Origin: Warburgia ugandensis
Lineage: Eukaryota > Streptophyta > Magnoliopsida > Canellales > Canellaceae
Direction of reading: 5' to 3'
NCBI GenBank assembly: GCA_035236585.1
Contig: CP141128.1
Coordinates: forward strand, 25,945,618 to 26,009,617
Length of the DNA stretch: 64,000 nt
Under the pieces are notes generated by a model that was given only the letters and a program-made list of their open reading frames with translations, had not been told where the DNA came from and ran no database searches. The position numbers were made by a program, and so were the translations under genes. This document shows positions 36,401-50,100 of the stretch, piece after piece; within the stretch, counting starts at the first letter, position 1; each line of letters starts with the position of its first letter.

Positions 36401-37670
36401 TCTACTCAAACTTTTATTTTTCCAAGATTTATGATTTGCACTGTTAAAGTAGATTTGCATACTTGTCTGGTAATATAATCTCATATAAATAGCATTTATC
36501 TTTTAATTGTTGGTTATTTTCAAGGTTGTTGCATTAATGTATTATTATTTTTTCTTTTTTACAAAACATTTATTTACTTTTAGGTGATTTACAATACTAT
36601 AATGGATAGAAATTGATTAGTAATGAGCCAAGAACATGTTGAAAAATCATCTCAATAATTAGAAATATTTTGTGTTATTGGTTTCTCTTATCTTTATTAT
36701 TCTCTCCTTCTAATGTTTCTCTTTCTCACTCATTGTAACAAGCAACTAAGGAAGACAATAGTGAAAAGTAAATATTTTAGCAAAGTTTTATATGTAGTTA
36801 TTTTCTATAGTTGTACCTTTATTTAATTTATTTATATTTTTATTACTTTAATTATCGTGTGATTGATTTATGTTAAATTAGACATTATGCTAGGATATTT
36901 TTTTAACTCCTTAGGACTAGAGTGACCCTAAAATAGCATTAGGAAATACCACTCATTAATTTCTAATGTCTTAGATAATTTAATTTAAGATTTATCTCAA
37001 TTTGGAAAAGGCAGAATTGCTCTCAATACAATGATTTGATTCAATGTTATTATTATTTTTAATAGTTTACTGGAACTAATCCTTGATTTGTTATTATTAA
37101 GTTTACATGGAATACTTAGGGTTCAGTAATCTATCTTGTTTTTAATGATCACATATTTTTAAGTTAAATTTTCATAGATACACATTCGAGAAAATAGTCA
37201 TAGTTTTGATCTACTTCTTATGTTATAAGGAGCAATAACTAGTGGTGGACCCTATTGCTAGTTTAGGGGATCTAGAATCCTAACCTTCAATTGTATTATA
37301 TTTTCTTGATTCAAAGAAATCTAATCGATTTGATCATTCATCACCTCATTTTGTAATCTTTCTAGTGAAAATATTTTAGGATCATTATAATAGAATAATT
37401 TGGTGCCTTTAACTCATACTATATCCACCCTGGGGATTAGACCCTACAATACTATATTTGACTAATTATGCACTTGTAGGAAAATAATCAACAAATTTTT
37501 ATCACCGTTGTAGGGGAGGTGATCTTGTGACAAAAGCAACATCATATTAGGTTTAGAATAATTAAAGTAGTTATTTTTATTTTGAGTGGAATTGTAGTGA
37601 GGTCAACCTCTATTTTATTTCAAATCATAGATTCAATTGAAAGGTTTTAATAATACAGGTCAATGATAAA

Positions 37671-37675
37671 CTATC
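37671..37675. repeat. Target site duplication, left (CTATC)
   Basis: The same five bases follow the LTR at 40366-40370. Removing the LTR and one copy restores the satellite phrase aaactatcattgctt. Confidence 0.85.
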
Positions 37676-40365
37676 TGTGATGACCCGGGTTTTCTCATGC
37701 ATTTTTAAACACAATATCTAATTTCCTAAGGCGGGATGCATCCCTATTTGAAAACCATTTTATAAAAACCATACAATGCAGCAGAAAATCTTTTGTTTTA
37801 AACTTATTTTGAAAACCCCGAGTGTCATTTGCTTCCACAACAGCCAAAGTAGTTTTTGAAAAACTTTAGAAATCATAAATGTTTTTCCTCAGGTCTATCC
37901 AGTCATAGCACACAGCCCAACTGTAATTAAATACAAGTACATGTCCAACGGGTAGAGAGTTTACTCACATGTATAGTTGTCTCCTTTGTTTATTCACTTG
38001 CTCTAGCACTAATATCTCCTAAGACGTTTTCTATTTGTGAGTGGAACTATCCCGAAAAATGTTAAGGATAAGGTGAGTATATACTATACTCAGTAGGATT
38101 CTATCACTACTAGTTTTGCAATGCATGCTATGTTTAAAATCATATGCTCTTAAAAGCATGTGCATGTTCGAACAATCACGTTCAATATTGATATTAAAAA
38201 CCACTGTCGAATTGAAATACTGACGACTTAAAGAATAGCATAATCCAAGTCGAAAGTATCATATATCATAAACATAATGATATGCATAAGATGCTCAACT
38301 GAATCCAACTCATGGATATCTGGTATGGTCGACCAACCTCATGTCATGCCATATGCAATGCAAATAAATCCTCAAACCATAGGGTCCAACTATGCCCACG
38401 ACCTCACCGCCGCGTGGTCCCCGGGTACCTGAGGACACGGGGTCGTATGCCTCCACGGGACATATGACACTTCGACCTAGTGCCATGACACTAGTGGTAG
38501 CCCTCTGTACCACATGCAGTCGAAGCAGGGACGTTGCCCTTTTTGGGCAAGGTACCCATCCACCTAATAGTGGTAGAGGCTTGAGGCCAACCCAGACCTC
38601 TCGGCATAGCGCCCACGAGCTTATCAGCCCAAATCATATCAGATCAAACAAGCAAAAACCTCTTTTTCAACACCTGTCCTCTTTGGGTCCCTCACAACTG
38701 CCTACCCAGTGTCTTTTGGGTACTCCAACGTCTTTTGGTAACTCTCAACGACATGCAATCTTTCAAAAACTCAATGCTCACAAATCATGCAATATATGCA
38801 TTTGTTTGCAAAACATATCTATGCATAATGTATATGCAATTATTTGCAAAACATATCTATGCATAAAGCATTTATCATATGTATGCTGAATTAAGTCATG
38901 CTAAACAAGTTATATAACTTATACTTAAAGCATGCATAAAACAATCATGGCTCTTTTAAAAAGTCTAGTAGCGATAGAGCACCTACCTCAAAGTCTCCTG
39001 GAGTCGCGTCCTTTATCACTTCAACCCTTCCCTGGGTCTCATTTATAAACTCCTAGGTATGAATGGCTACAAGGAGTCCTTATTAATTTCAATCCATTTA
39101 GTCATTAGATCGCTAGCTCTGCCTATTGGGTCCAAGGTCCTTGCCTAATTCATTCGTTAGGCTAGATCCTATGGTGTGGATCTACTTTCCAATAGTTAGA
39201 CTCTGTAATTTATCCTCTAATCCTAACTTTAAAGTCTCATTAGGTCCGCGTGCCCCAGTTCCCAGGACACTCGTGTATCCTGGTTAAACCGCGACCGCCT
39301 TACGTGCGTGCGCACCCAAAGGCTGTGTCAGGGACCGTGTTTTGCATGCGCACATGCATGCTTAAGTGACGTGCTATGACGTGCATCATCACACAGACGC
39401 ACCTTGTAGCATGGCGGGTCTCAGCTCCCAGGGCACCCCGTGCACCTTGGTCGAGCCAGGACCCATGCCCCATGTCATGCGTGCACCTGAAGGCCATACC
39501 TGGGACAATGTACGCACTGTAGTACACCTGGAACCCGTCCCAGGTGCACATACAGCATGGCATCCCTAGGAAGCCTGGTTTGTGCAGGGTCGGCCCAAGC
39601 CGGCTTGGAACATTTTTCGGCCAGGAACCTGACTGGAAAATGACTAGAAAAGACCAGATCCAGCATGGATCTGGCCTGGGGGAAGCAAATGGAGAGAAAG
39701 TGGAGGAAAACGACTTACCTAGGTCACCTGGGGATGCCTTGCTGGTGGTGCATTTCTTTCTGCTAGAATTCCATGTTTGTCAGAACCCACGAAGGGGAAA
39801 ACCCCAATGCCAGACCAGAATAAGAGGAGAGAGGGGAAAATGGCAATGGCCGGCCTGACTTGGGCCTGGTTGTTGCCGAAAAATGCAGAGGGAAGACTGG
39901 TTTGAGACGGGTTTCTGATTTGCTGGAAACCCCAGTCTCAACATGCCGAAAATCTCGTGTTATTGAGAGGGGAGATGGGGCTTTTTATAGCCCTGCTATT
40001 GCGGTGCTGCCAATGGCGGTGGCAGAATCCTCTAGAAACGGGGTTTCTGGAGGGGTCTAGAGGTTGAAGACGACAGGAGGTGCCGTTATCAAAATGGCCC
40101 CCTGTGTTTTTCATCCTTTTTCGTTTGAAACGTTTTCTGTTTAAATTACAGAACTACCCCTGATCTTTAAACGGCTGTAACTTCTTCATACATACTCCGT
40201 TTTGGGTGATTTTTGAGGCATTGGATTTCATTTTTTGAGTAGAATCTAATGGTACCAAGTTTCCTTAAAAACTCCTTCATTTACTATTTTAAATAAGGTA
40301 AAACATTCAACACAGTCCATTTCTTATAGAATGTCCAAATTAGCGTAAATTGCTCGGGCGTTACA
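37676..40365 (-). mobile_element. Solo LTR of a gypsy element, minus orientation, 2690 bp
   Basis: On the minus strand it runs from tgtaacgcccgagc to cccgggtcatcaca, with TG...CA ends and a perfect 5-bp target duplication. No internal retrotransposon sequence is present, so it is a solo LTR left by recombination between two LTRs. Its middle part (about 38050-38350) is close to the element 1 LTR, for example around the actagtagtgatag and tatggtcgacca phrases. The first third differs, so it is a related subfamily. Open frames at 38392-38889 and 39300-40060 show no known domain. Confidence 0.92.
39981..39989 (-). promoter_or_regulatory. TATA box of the minus-strand solo LTR
   Basis: On the minus strand the bases read tataaaaag, about 375 bp into the LTR. 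This is close to the place of the TATA box in the element 1 LTR. Transcription would run toward lower coordinates. Confidence 0.6.
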
Positions 40366-43300
40366 CTATCATTGCTTGGAAGCAGAGGTGGTTTTTAAAT
40401 AGTTTACTCTTGTACTAGAAGACTTAATTATAGGACCCCACTGTATGATCTACTCAATCTTTTATTTTTTTCAAGATTTAACATTTGAATTGTTGTAGTA
40501 GATTTGCATACTTGTCTAGTAGTATAATCTCATATAGATAGTGCTTATGTTACAGTTGTTGGATATTTTCAAGGTTGTTGCATTAATATATTAGTTTTCT
40601 TGCATTATTAGAAAATGTTTATCTACTTTGAGGTGATTTACTATGCCATAATAAATAGAAATTGATTAGTAATGAGCTAAGAACATGTTGAAGAATCTTC
40701 TAAAAATTTGAAAAAATTTAGTATTATTTCTTTTGTTTTTCATTATTATTTTTTCCTTGTAATTTTTCTCTTTCTTAATCATTGTAAGAAGAAATTAAGT
40801 GAAGAAAATAGTGGAAAGTAAATTTTTTTAACATATTTTTAGGATAGTTATTTTCTTTAGTTGTACATTGGATTAATTTGTTTATATTTTTATTACTTTA
40901 ATTTGTATGGAATTTATTTAAGTTAAATTCGAAATTATGCGAGGAGAGGGTTTTATTTTCTTTTTATTTTTTTTTTAGGGTTTGAGTGATCCTATAATAG
41001 CATTTGAAAATAATAGCCATTACTTCCTAATGTTTTAGAAATTTTAATTTAAGATTTATTGCAATTTGGAAAAGGTAGAATTGCCCTTAGTACAATTCTT
41101 TGAGTCAATGTCCTTACTTTGCTTAATGAATTCTTAGAACTAATCCTTGATTAGTTATAGTTAGGTTTACATGGAATACTTAGGACTTGCTAATCTACGT
41201 TCTTTTTAATTATCAGTTCTTTTTAAGTTAAAACTTCATAGATACCACATTCGAGAAAATAGTCATAGTTTTGATCTACTTCTTATGTTATAAGGAGCAA
41301 TAACTAGTGGTGGACCCAATTGCTAGTTTAGGGGATTTATAATCCTAACCTTCAATTGTATTATATTTTCTTGATTCAAAGAAATCTAATCGATTTGATC
41401 ATTCATCACCTCATTTTGTAATCTTTCTAGTGTAAATCTTTTAGGATCATTATAATAGAATAATTAGGTTCCTTGAGCTCGTACTATATCTTTCCTATGG
41501 ACTAGACTTTATAACACTACAATTGACTAATTGTGCACTTAAAAGGAAACGACCAGAAATTTTTATCCCCTTTATAGGGGAGGTGATAATGTGACCAAAG
41601 CACCATCATTTTAGGTTTTGAATAATTCAATTAGTTATTTTTCTTTTGAGTGGAATTGTAGTAAGGCCAACTTGTATTTATTTTAAATCATAAATTCAAT
41701 TTAAAGGTTTTCATAATACTGGTCAAAGATAAACTATTGTTGCTTGCAAGTGGAGGTGGTTTTTAAATGGTTTACTCTTCATACAAGAAGAATTAATTCT
41801 AAGACCAAATAGTACAATCTACTCAATCTTTATATTCTTTTCAAGATTTAAGATTTTCATTGTTGAAGTAGACTGCATTTATATTCTAATTGTTGGATAT
41901 TTTCAAGGTTGTTGCATTAATACATTGTTTTTCTAGGATTTTTGGGAAGTGTTAATCTAGTTTGAGGTGATTTACTATGTCATAATGAGTAGAAATTATT
42001 TAGTAATGAGCTAAGGACACGTTGTGGAATCTTTTTTAAAAGTTAGAAATATTTAGTTTTATTGGTTTCTTTTATCTTTATTATTCTTTCCTTGTAATTT
42101 GTCTCTTTCTCATTCATTGTAACAAGAAAGTAAGTGAAGAAAATAGTGGAAAGGAAATATTTTAACATAGGTTTAGGATAGTTAGTTTCTTTAGCTGTAC
42201 ATTAATTTAACTTGTTTATTATTTTATTACTTTAATTTGTATGTAATTAATTTATGTTCAATTAGAAATTATGCTAGGATAGTCCTTTTTTCCCTAGGAT
42301 TTGAGTGATCTTATAATAGCATTCGGAACTACCCATTAATTCCTAATGTCATAGAAATTTTAATTCAAGATTTATCTCAATTTGGAAAAGGAAGAATTTC
42401 CCTTATTACAATTCTTTGATTCAATGTCCTTACTTTTCTTAATGAATTCTTGGAACTAATGGTTGATTCATTACACTTAGTTTTATATGGAATACTTAAG
42501 ATTTGGTAATCTATCTAGTTTCAAATGTTCAATTATTTACATAAAATTTTCATAGATACTACATTCAAGAAAATGGTCATAGTTTCAATCTACTTCTTAA
42601 GTTATAAGGAGGAATAACTAGTGGTGGACCCTAATGCTAGTTTAGGTAAACTCTAATCCTAACCTTCAATTACATTTTATTTTCCTAATTCAATGAAATC
42701 TAATCCATTCGATCATTCATCTCCTCATCTTGTAATCTTTCTAGTGTAAATAATTTAGGATCACTATATTAGAATAATTTGGTGCCCTAGACTCAGACTC
42801 TATCCTCCCTATGGATTCAAGCATGCAACACTACAATTGACTGAACTTGTAGGGAAACTCTCAACAAGTTTTTGTCGTCGTTGCTAAGGTGGTGATCATG
42901 TGACCAAAGCACCATCATATTAGGTTTTAGAATAATTAAATTAGTTATTTTTCTTTTGAGTGGAATTATAGTGAGGGTGACCCATATTTTATTTTAAATA
43001 ATAAATTCAATATAACGTTTGTAGTAATAAAGGTCAAGCATAAACCATCATTGCTTAGAAGTGGAGGTGGTTTGTAATTGGTTTACCATCGTACAAAAAG
43101 ACTTAATTCTAAGATCCCATTGTAAGATCTACTGAATCTTTTATTTTTCCAAGATATAAGATTTGCATTGTTAAAATAGATTTGCAAACTTGTCTGGTAG
43201 AATAATCTCACAAAAATATTTTTATCTTTTAATTGTTGGATATTTGCAAGGTTGTTGCATTAAAATTTTATTTTCCTTGCATTTTAAAAAAACATTTATC

Positions 43301-44382
43301 TAGTTTAAGTTTATTTACAGTGCCATAGTGAATAGAAATTGATTAGTAATGAGCTAAGGACATGTTGAAGAATCTTCCCAAACATTATAAATATTTAGTG
43401 TTATTTGATTCTTTTATCTTTATTATTCATTCCTTGTAATATTTCTCTTTCTCAATCATTTTCACAAGCAACTAAGTGAAGTCAATGGCTGAAAGTGGAT
43501 ATTCTAACATAGTTTTAGGATAGTTCCTTTCTTTAGTTGTCATTTAATTTAATTTATTTAAATTTTATTAATTTAATTTTGATGTAATTAATTTATGTTA
43601 AATTAGAAATTATGCTAGGATAGTTTCTTTTTCCCTTAGGATTACATTGATCCTATAATAGCATTAGAAAATACCACTCATTAATTCCTAATGTCTTAGA
43701 AAATTTAATTTAAGATTTATCTCAAATTGGAAAAGGTTGAATTGCCATTAGTGCAATTCTTTGATTCAATGTCATTACTTTTCCTAATGAGTATTTGGAA
43801 CTAATCCTTGATTTGTTATAGGTAGGTTTACATGAATACTTAGCATTTGGCAATCTATCTCATTTCTAATGATCAATTATTTATAAGTTAAATTTAAATA
43901 GATACCACATTGGATAAAATAGTCATAGTTTCCATCTACTTCTGAAGTTATGAGGAACAATAGCTGGCAGGGTACCCAATTGCTAGTTTAGGGGATCTAT
44001 AATCCTAGCCTTCAATTGTATTTTATTGTCTTGATTCAAAGAAATCTAATCCATTTGATCATTCATCCCCACATCTTGTAATCTTTCTAGTGTAAATATT
44101 TTAGGATCATTATAGTAGAATAATTTGTTTCCTTGAACTCATACTATATCCTATCTATGGATTCGACCTTGTAACCCTATAATTGACTAACTATGTACTT
44201 GCAAGAAAATAATCAACCATGCTTTGGTCACCGTTGATGGGGAGGTGATCATGTGACTGAAGCATCATCATATTAGGTTTAGAATAATTAAAGTATTTGT
44301 TTTTCTTTTGAGTGGGGTTGTAGTGTGCTCAACTTGTATTTTATTTTAAATCATAAATTCAATTTAAAGGATGTAATAATAC
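40366..44382. repeat. Satellite array block 3 (monomer about 1.35 kb)
   Basis: This block continues the monomer interrupted at 37675 and has further monomer starts at about 41581, 42890 and 44244. With the LTR removed, the split monomer is about 1.37 kb. The monomers at 37518 and 41581 share variants with the A and B types of the trimeric repeat in block 2 (for example taagttaaattcg and aattcaattag). The block ends at the aatac target duplication of the second solo LTR. Confidence 0.92.
44378..44382. repeat. Target site duplication, left (AATAC)
   Basis: The same five bases follow the LTR at 46961-46965. Removing the LTR and one copy restores the satellite phrase gtaataatacaggcc. Confidence 0.85.
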
Positions 44383-44701
44383 TGTAATGACTCTATTTTT
44401 GTAACCTTGAAATCCCATGTTGGTAATGAAAAGTTCACTTTTTGAGATAAGGGTATTTTGGTCATTTCACTGTTCACCCTGACTATAAGCAGAAATTTGG
44501 TCCTCAGAATAGTACCCTTAGGTGCGTCTCAGAAAAAGGAATCCAACAAGACCAGAATCACCCAAAACAAAGTTAAAATGAGCAAGTTATGGCCCTTTGA
44601 AGTTTAAGGGCAAAATTATAATTAAATTTAAAACGAATTGGCCTAAGAAAACAGGGACCTGTTTTGATACGGGCACCCCCTTCTTCCCAAACATACTGCA
44701 T

Positions 44702-44725
44702 CACCGACATTCTAGAATGTCGGTG
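44702..44725. promoter_or_regulatory. 24-bp perfect palindrome in the solo LTR
   Basis: It is identical to the palindrome at 5487-5510, with the TTCTAGAA core and about the same distance to the TATA box. The second HSE-like site of element 1 is absent here, removed by a small deletion. Confidence 0.5.
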
Positions 44726-44790
44726 TGCAGGGGAAAACCACCGCCATTCCATGGCATTGGAAACCCCCCTCCAGAACCCTCCTTAAGCTC

Positions 44791-44799
44791 TATAAATAG
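44791..44799 (+). promoter_or_regulatory. TATA box of the plus-strand solo LTR
   Basis: The bases tataaatag sit in the same context as in the element 1 LTR. As the LTR has no internal region, any transcript would read into the satellite. Confidence 0.65.
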
Positions 44800-46987
44800 A
44801 GCTCTTGGGCACCTCCAATGGCAGCCCAAAACCCTGGGAAAAACCAGTCTTGGAGTTGTAGGCAAGAGGAGAAACCATGAAAAATACCCAGCCACAAACC
44901 AGGTATGCCTTAAACAACTTCAAACCCATCTCCCCCTCAGTCTTAGGTTGAATGTCCCTAAGTTTTTGCATGAGAAACCATGCAAAACGGGGCTCTAGGG
45001 AGCCACAACAGACTCAGGGCAGGTGCCTGCAGTGTTCTGGTTCGACAGGGTCGAACCAGGGCGTCCCGAGGATGTCCAGGTCACCACAGAACCAAAATGC
45101 ACCCAGTGCGTTAAAGGGAAACTGACGAGCATGCTCGTGGACGCGCTCGCAAATGAGAAAAGGGGCAGAGGCCTGGTGCATCGGCAGACGTGCCCTGTGG
45201 GGGTCGCGCTACTGACGAGGGACGCGTTAGCGTCCTGGGCACCCACCTCGTGTGGGCCTGCGAAGGTACCGGGACGCAAGTGCGTCCTGGGAGCAGTGAC
45301 GTGGGGCCCATTTTGTGCCTTCTATGTATTCTTAACACTAAAATACCCATTACTTAAGTTATAGGACTTCGATTGAGGCGTCGCGAGAGGCGTTGTGTCC
45401 ATATCAACGGTGCGGACACAACAAAACCATAAAATACCTGATCAAGCCCCTATCTAAGGCTAGCATGACCCTTAAACCATGATAGGGGGTGGAACCACTA
45501 AACCTTTGCAAACCTGACTATACCAAGGCCCAGTTAGGGACCTTAGGAGGCCCTTAGGCATGAGAATGAACCCTTAATGCCTAAGTAGTGAGGTAAACTA
45601 TTCAAGAATGTATAGAAATAGGCCAAGCTAACCTTTTTCCCCTAAACCATGTCCAGGAACGTACGAGGACAAGGGGACTAGCGCGATCAAACCAGGTAGG
45701 TGTCCTATTGCTACTAGACTTTTAAAAATAACCCATGATGCTTTGAGAATGCATTTTTTGAGTCATGGTTGCTTTTCTAATGCATGTTTTAAGTTTTTAA
45801 GTTACATGACCTGTCTTTATGCGTATATCATATAAACTTATGTTACATTCTTATGCACATGACCTGTTTAGCATGAATTGATTTCATAAATGAACTTAGC
45901 ATGCATATGAAAAATACATTGTGCATATATTGCCAAGACATGTGTTACATGCATAGACATGTTTTGAAAAAGGATTCTTGTTTGCATGATACATGCATAG
46001 ACATGTTTTGAAGAAAAAAAAAGGTTCTTGCCTGCTTGATAGTATATGATTTGGGCTAGTAACCTCATGGGCGCTATGGCAAGAGGCTCGAGGTGGCCTC
46101 CCAGCCTCTACCAGTATAAGTGGAAAGGGTACCATGCCAAAAAGGCTTGTCCTCACTTTGATTGCTGTGGTAAACGAGGACTACCATTGGAGGTGTCATG
46201 GCACCCGTCGAAGTGTCATATGCCCCATGGAGGCTATAACCGAGAGTCCCTAGGTACCTGGGGACCACACGGCGCTGAGGTCGTGGGCATAGTGTGCCCT
46301 ATGTTTTTGAGGATTTACTTGCATGCATATGGCATGAGATGAGTATGGTCGACCATAGATCCATAAGTTGGATTCAGTTGAGCATCTTATGCATATCAGA
46401 GTATATGTTTATGATATCTATGTTACTTTTGACTTGGATTATGTGATTCTTTAAGTCATCAGTATTCTATTTTGACAATGGCTTTTAATATTGATATTGA
46501 ACATGAGTGTTCAAACATGCACATGGTATAAAGAACATATGGTTTAAAACATAGCATGCATTGTAAAACTAGTAGTGATAGACTCCTACTTAGTATAGTG
46601 TATACTCACCCAATCCTTAACATTTTTCAGATACAAGTAAACACTTAAGGACAGGATACACCCGTGACAGAGAACATCCAAATTAAGTACAAGTAAGTAA
46701 ACCCCTACCTTATCTTTTAGTGAATGTTACTTAATTGTAGTTACTCTCTGTAGCTGGGGCTGTGACTAACACTTTCTTGGGAATAGAGTTGATTTAAAAC
46801 TATGCCATGGCTATATGATTTGAAAATGTGTTTTGACACTCGAGGTTTAATACGAAAGATTGCTTTCCAAAACAAAAGATTTTCATGCATTTCATATTTC
46901 TCAAGCAAGAGATCTCGCCATTTTATGAAATTTGCATCATATGAAACCCGGGTCGTCACAAATACAGGCCAACAAAAAATTATTGTT

Positions 46988-47110
46988 GCTTAGAAGTGGA
47001 TGTGGTTTTTAAATGGTTTACTCTTGTACAAGAAGAATTAATTCTAGGATTGCTTGGAAGTGGATGTGGTTTTTTAAATGGTTTACTCTTGTACAAGAAA
47101 AATTAACTCT
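46988..47110. repeat. Local tandem duplication of about 64 bp in the satellite
   Basis: The phrase gaagtggatgtggttttt...aagaagaattaattctagg occurs twice in a row, with few differences. It is found only in this monomer, just right of the solo LTR. Confidence 0.75.
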
Positions 47111-50100
47111 AGGACCCCACTATAAGATCTACTCAATATTTTAATTTTTTCAAGATTTAAGATTTGCATTGTTAAAGTAGGTTTGCATACTTGTCTGGTA
47201 GTATAATCTCACATAGGCATCATTTATCTTATAATTGTCGGGTATTTTCATGTTTGTTGCATTAATATATTATTTTTCTTGCACTTTCAGAAAACATTTG
47301 TCTACTTTAAGGTGATTTACTGAGCCATAATGAATAAAAATTGATTAGTAATGAGCTAATGACATGTTGAAGAATCTTCTAAAAAATTTAAAATATGTAG
47401 TGTTTTTTGTTTCTTTTATCTTTATTATTCTTTCCTGTAATGTTTCTCTTTCTGAAGTTGAACATTAATTTAATTTTTTTACATTTTTATTACTTTAATT
47501 TTGGTGTAATTAATTTATGCCAAATTAGAAATTATGCCAGTTTTTTTTTTTTTCCCTTATGATTAGAGTGATAATATAATAGCATTAGGGAACACTACTT
47601 ATTAATTCCTAATGTCTTAGAAAATTTAATTTAAGATTTATCTCAATTTGGAAAGGGCTGAATTGCCCTTAATACAATTCCTTGATTCAAAGTCATTACT
47701 TCTCCTAATAAATTCTTAAAACTAATCCTTGATTCATTATAGTTATGTTTGCATGGAATACTTATGATTTGGTAATCTATTTAGTTTCTAATGATCATTT
47801 ATTTTTAAGTTAAATTTTCAAAGATACCACATTCGAGAAAATGGTCATAGTTTTGATCTACTTCTTATGTTATAAGGAAGAATAACTAGTGGTGGACCTA
47901 ATTGCGAGTTTTGGTGATCTCTAATCCTAACCTTCAATTATATTTTATTTTCTTGATTCAAAGAAATCAAATCCATTTGATCATTCATTGCCTCATCTTT
48001 TAATCTTTCAAGTGTAAATCTTTTAGGATCATTAAAGTAGAATAATTTGGTCCCTTGAACTCATACTATATCCTTCCTATGGATTTGACCCTGCCACACT
48101 ACAATTGACTAACTATGCACTTGCTGGAAAACAATTCACAAGTTTTTGTCGTTGTTGCCAAGATGGTGATCATGTGCCCAAAGCACTATCACATTAGGTT
48201 TAGAATAATTAAATTAGTAATTTTTCTTTTGAGTGGAATTGTAGTGAGGTAGACCAGTATTTTATATTAAATTATTAATTCAATTTAAAGGTTTTAATAA
48301 TATAGGTCAATGACAAACTCTTGTTGCTTGGAACTGTAGGTAGCTTTTAAATGGTTTACTCTTGTACAAAAAGACATAATTCTAAGACCCTACTATAAGA
48401 TCGACTCAATCATTTATTTTTTTCAATATTTCAAATTTGCATTATTAGAGTAAATTTGCTTGTTTGTCTAGTAGTATAATCTCATATAGATAGCATTTAT
48501 CTTATAATTGTTTGATATTTTAAAGGTTGTTGCATTAGTATATTATTTTTGTCACATTTTTACAAAATGGTTATCTACTTTAGGGCGATTTACTATGCCA
48601 TAATAAATAGAAATTGATTAGTAATGAGCTAAGGACATGTAAAAGAATCTTTTAAAAAATTAAAAATATTTAGTGTTATTTGTTTCCTTTATCCTTATTA
48701 TTCTTTCCCTATAAGTTTTCACTTTCTCAATCATTGTAATAAGCAAGTAAGTGAAGAAAATAGTGGTAATCAGTTATTTTAAGGTAGTTTTAGGATAATT
48801 CTTTTCTTTAGTTGTACATTAATTTCATTTATTTGTATTTTATTACTTTATTTTTTATGTAATTAATTTATGTTAAATTAGAAATAATCCTAGGATAGTT
48901 TTTTTTCCCTTTAGGGTTAGAGTGATCCGATAATATCATTAGGGAACACCACTCATTGATTCCTAATGTCTTAAATGTCTTAGAAAATTCAATTTTATAT
49001 TTACCTCAAATTGAAAAAGGCAGAATTTCCCTTAATACAATTCTTTGATGCAATGGCGTTACTTTACTTAATTAATTCTTGGAACTAATCCTTGATTCGA
49101 CCTTACAACACTACAATTGACTAACTGTGCACTGGCAAGAAAATGATGAACAAGTTTTTGTCTCTGTTGCCATGGAGGTGATCATGTGAACAAAGCACCA
49201 TCATATTAGGTTAAGAATAATTAAATTAGTTATTTTTCTATTGAGTGGAATGGTAGTGAGGTTGACCTCTATTTTATTTTAAATCATAAATTCAATTTAA
49301 AGGTTCTAATAATACATGTCAAGCATAGACAATCATTGCTTAGAAGTGGGGGTGGATTGTAAATGGTTTGCCCTTGTATGAGAAGATTTAATTCCAGGAC
49401 CACACTATATGATCTACTCATTTTTCTATTTTCTTCAAGATTTAAGATTGGGATTGTTTATGTAGATTGCGGGTTTGTCTGGTAGTATAATTGTTGCATA
49501 TTTTAAAAGTTGTTGCATTAGTAGATTATTATTTTTTGGAATTTTAGAAAACATTTATCTACTTTAAGATGATTTACTGTGTTGTAATGAATAGAAATTG
49601 ATTAGTAATGAGCTAGGGACTTGTGGATTAGTCTTGTAAAAAATTTGAAATATTTAGTGTTATTTGTTTCTTTTATCCATAGTATTCTTTCCTTGTAATT
49701 TTTCTCGTTCTCAATAATTGTAATAAGCAAGTAAGTGGAAAAAATAGTGGAATGTAGATATTTTAACATAGTTTTAGGATAGTTCTTTTCTATGGTTGTA
49801 CATTAATTTAATTTATTTATATTTTGATTCATTTTATTTTTGTGAATCTAATTTATGTTAAATTAGAAAGTAGATTTTTTTCCCTTACGATTAGAGTGAT
49901 CTTATCATAGCATTAGGGAATGCCACTCATTGAATCCTAATGTCTTTGAAAATTTAATTTAAGATTTATCTCAATTTAGAAAAGGCAAAATTGCCCTTAA
50001 TTTAATTCTTTGATTCAATTTCATGATTTTTCTTATTGAATTATTAGAACTAAACCTTGATTCATTATAGTTAGGTTTACATGGAATACTTATGATTCGG

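Larger units (their letters stand above)
24183..37675. repeat. Satellite array block 2 (monomer about 1.35 kb)
   Basis: Monomer anchors lie at about 24994, 26117, 27467, 28811, 29783, 31135, 32499, 33467, 34804, 36165 and 37518. Typical spacing is 1340-1365 bp. Exceptions are 1123 bp for the 24994 monomer, which has an internal deletion near 25545, and about 970 bp for the 28811 and 32499 monomers, which share one deletion. The block begins with the rest of the monomer split by the CACTA element and ends at the CTATC target duplication of the solo LTR. Short open frames here are chance products. Confidence 0.92.
44383..46960 (+). mobile_element. Solo LTR of the element 1 family, plus orientation, 2578 bp
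   Basis: It starts tgtaatgactc and ends gggtcgtcaca, like the element 1 3' LTR, and has a perfect 5-bp target duplication. The alignment covers nearly the whole length, including the TATA box, the palindrome and the catgcatagacatg repeats. It keeps a GC-rich part (about 45160-45270) that the 3' LTR of element 1 lacks and that the 5' LTR retains in part. The open frame 44597-44998 crosses the promoter region and has no known domain. Confidence 0.94.

Noticed and set aside
38392..38889. Open frame of 165 codons in the minus-strand solo LTR
   Set aside because: It lies wholly inside LTR sequence, antisense to the LTR, has no recognisable domain and has low-complexity His/Ile-rich ends. It is a chance product.
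44597..44998. Open frame of 133 codons spanning the promoter of the plus-strand solo LTR
   Set aside because: It crosses the palindrome and TATA box, and the related 3' LTR does not keep it open over the same span. LTR non-coding DNA explains it.
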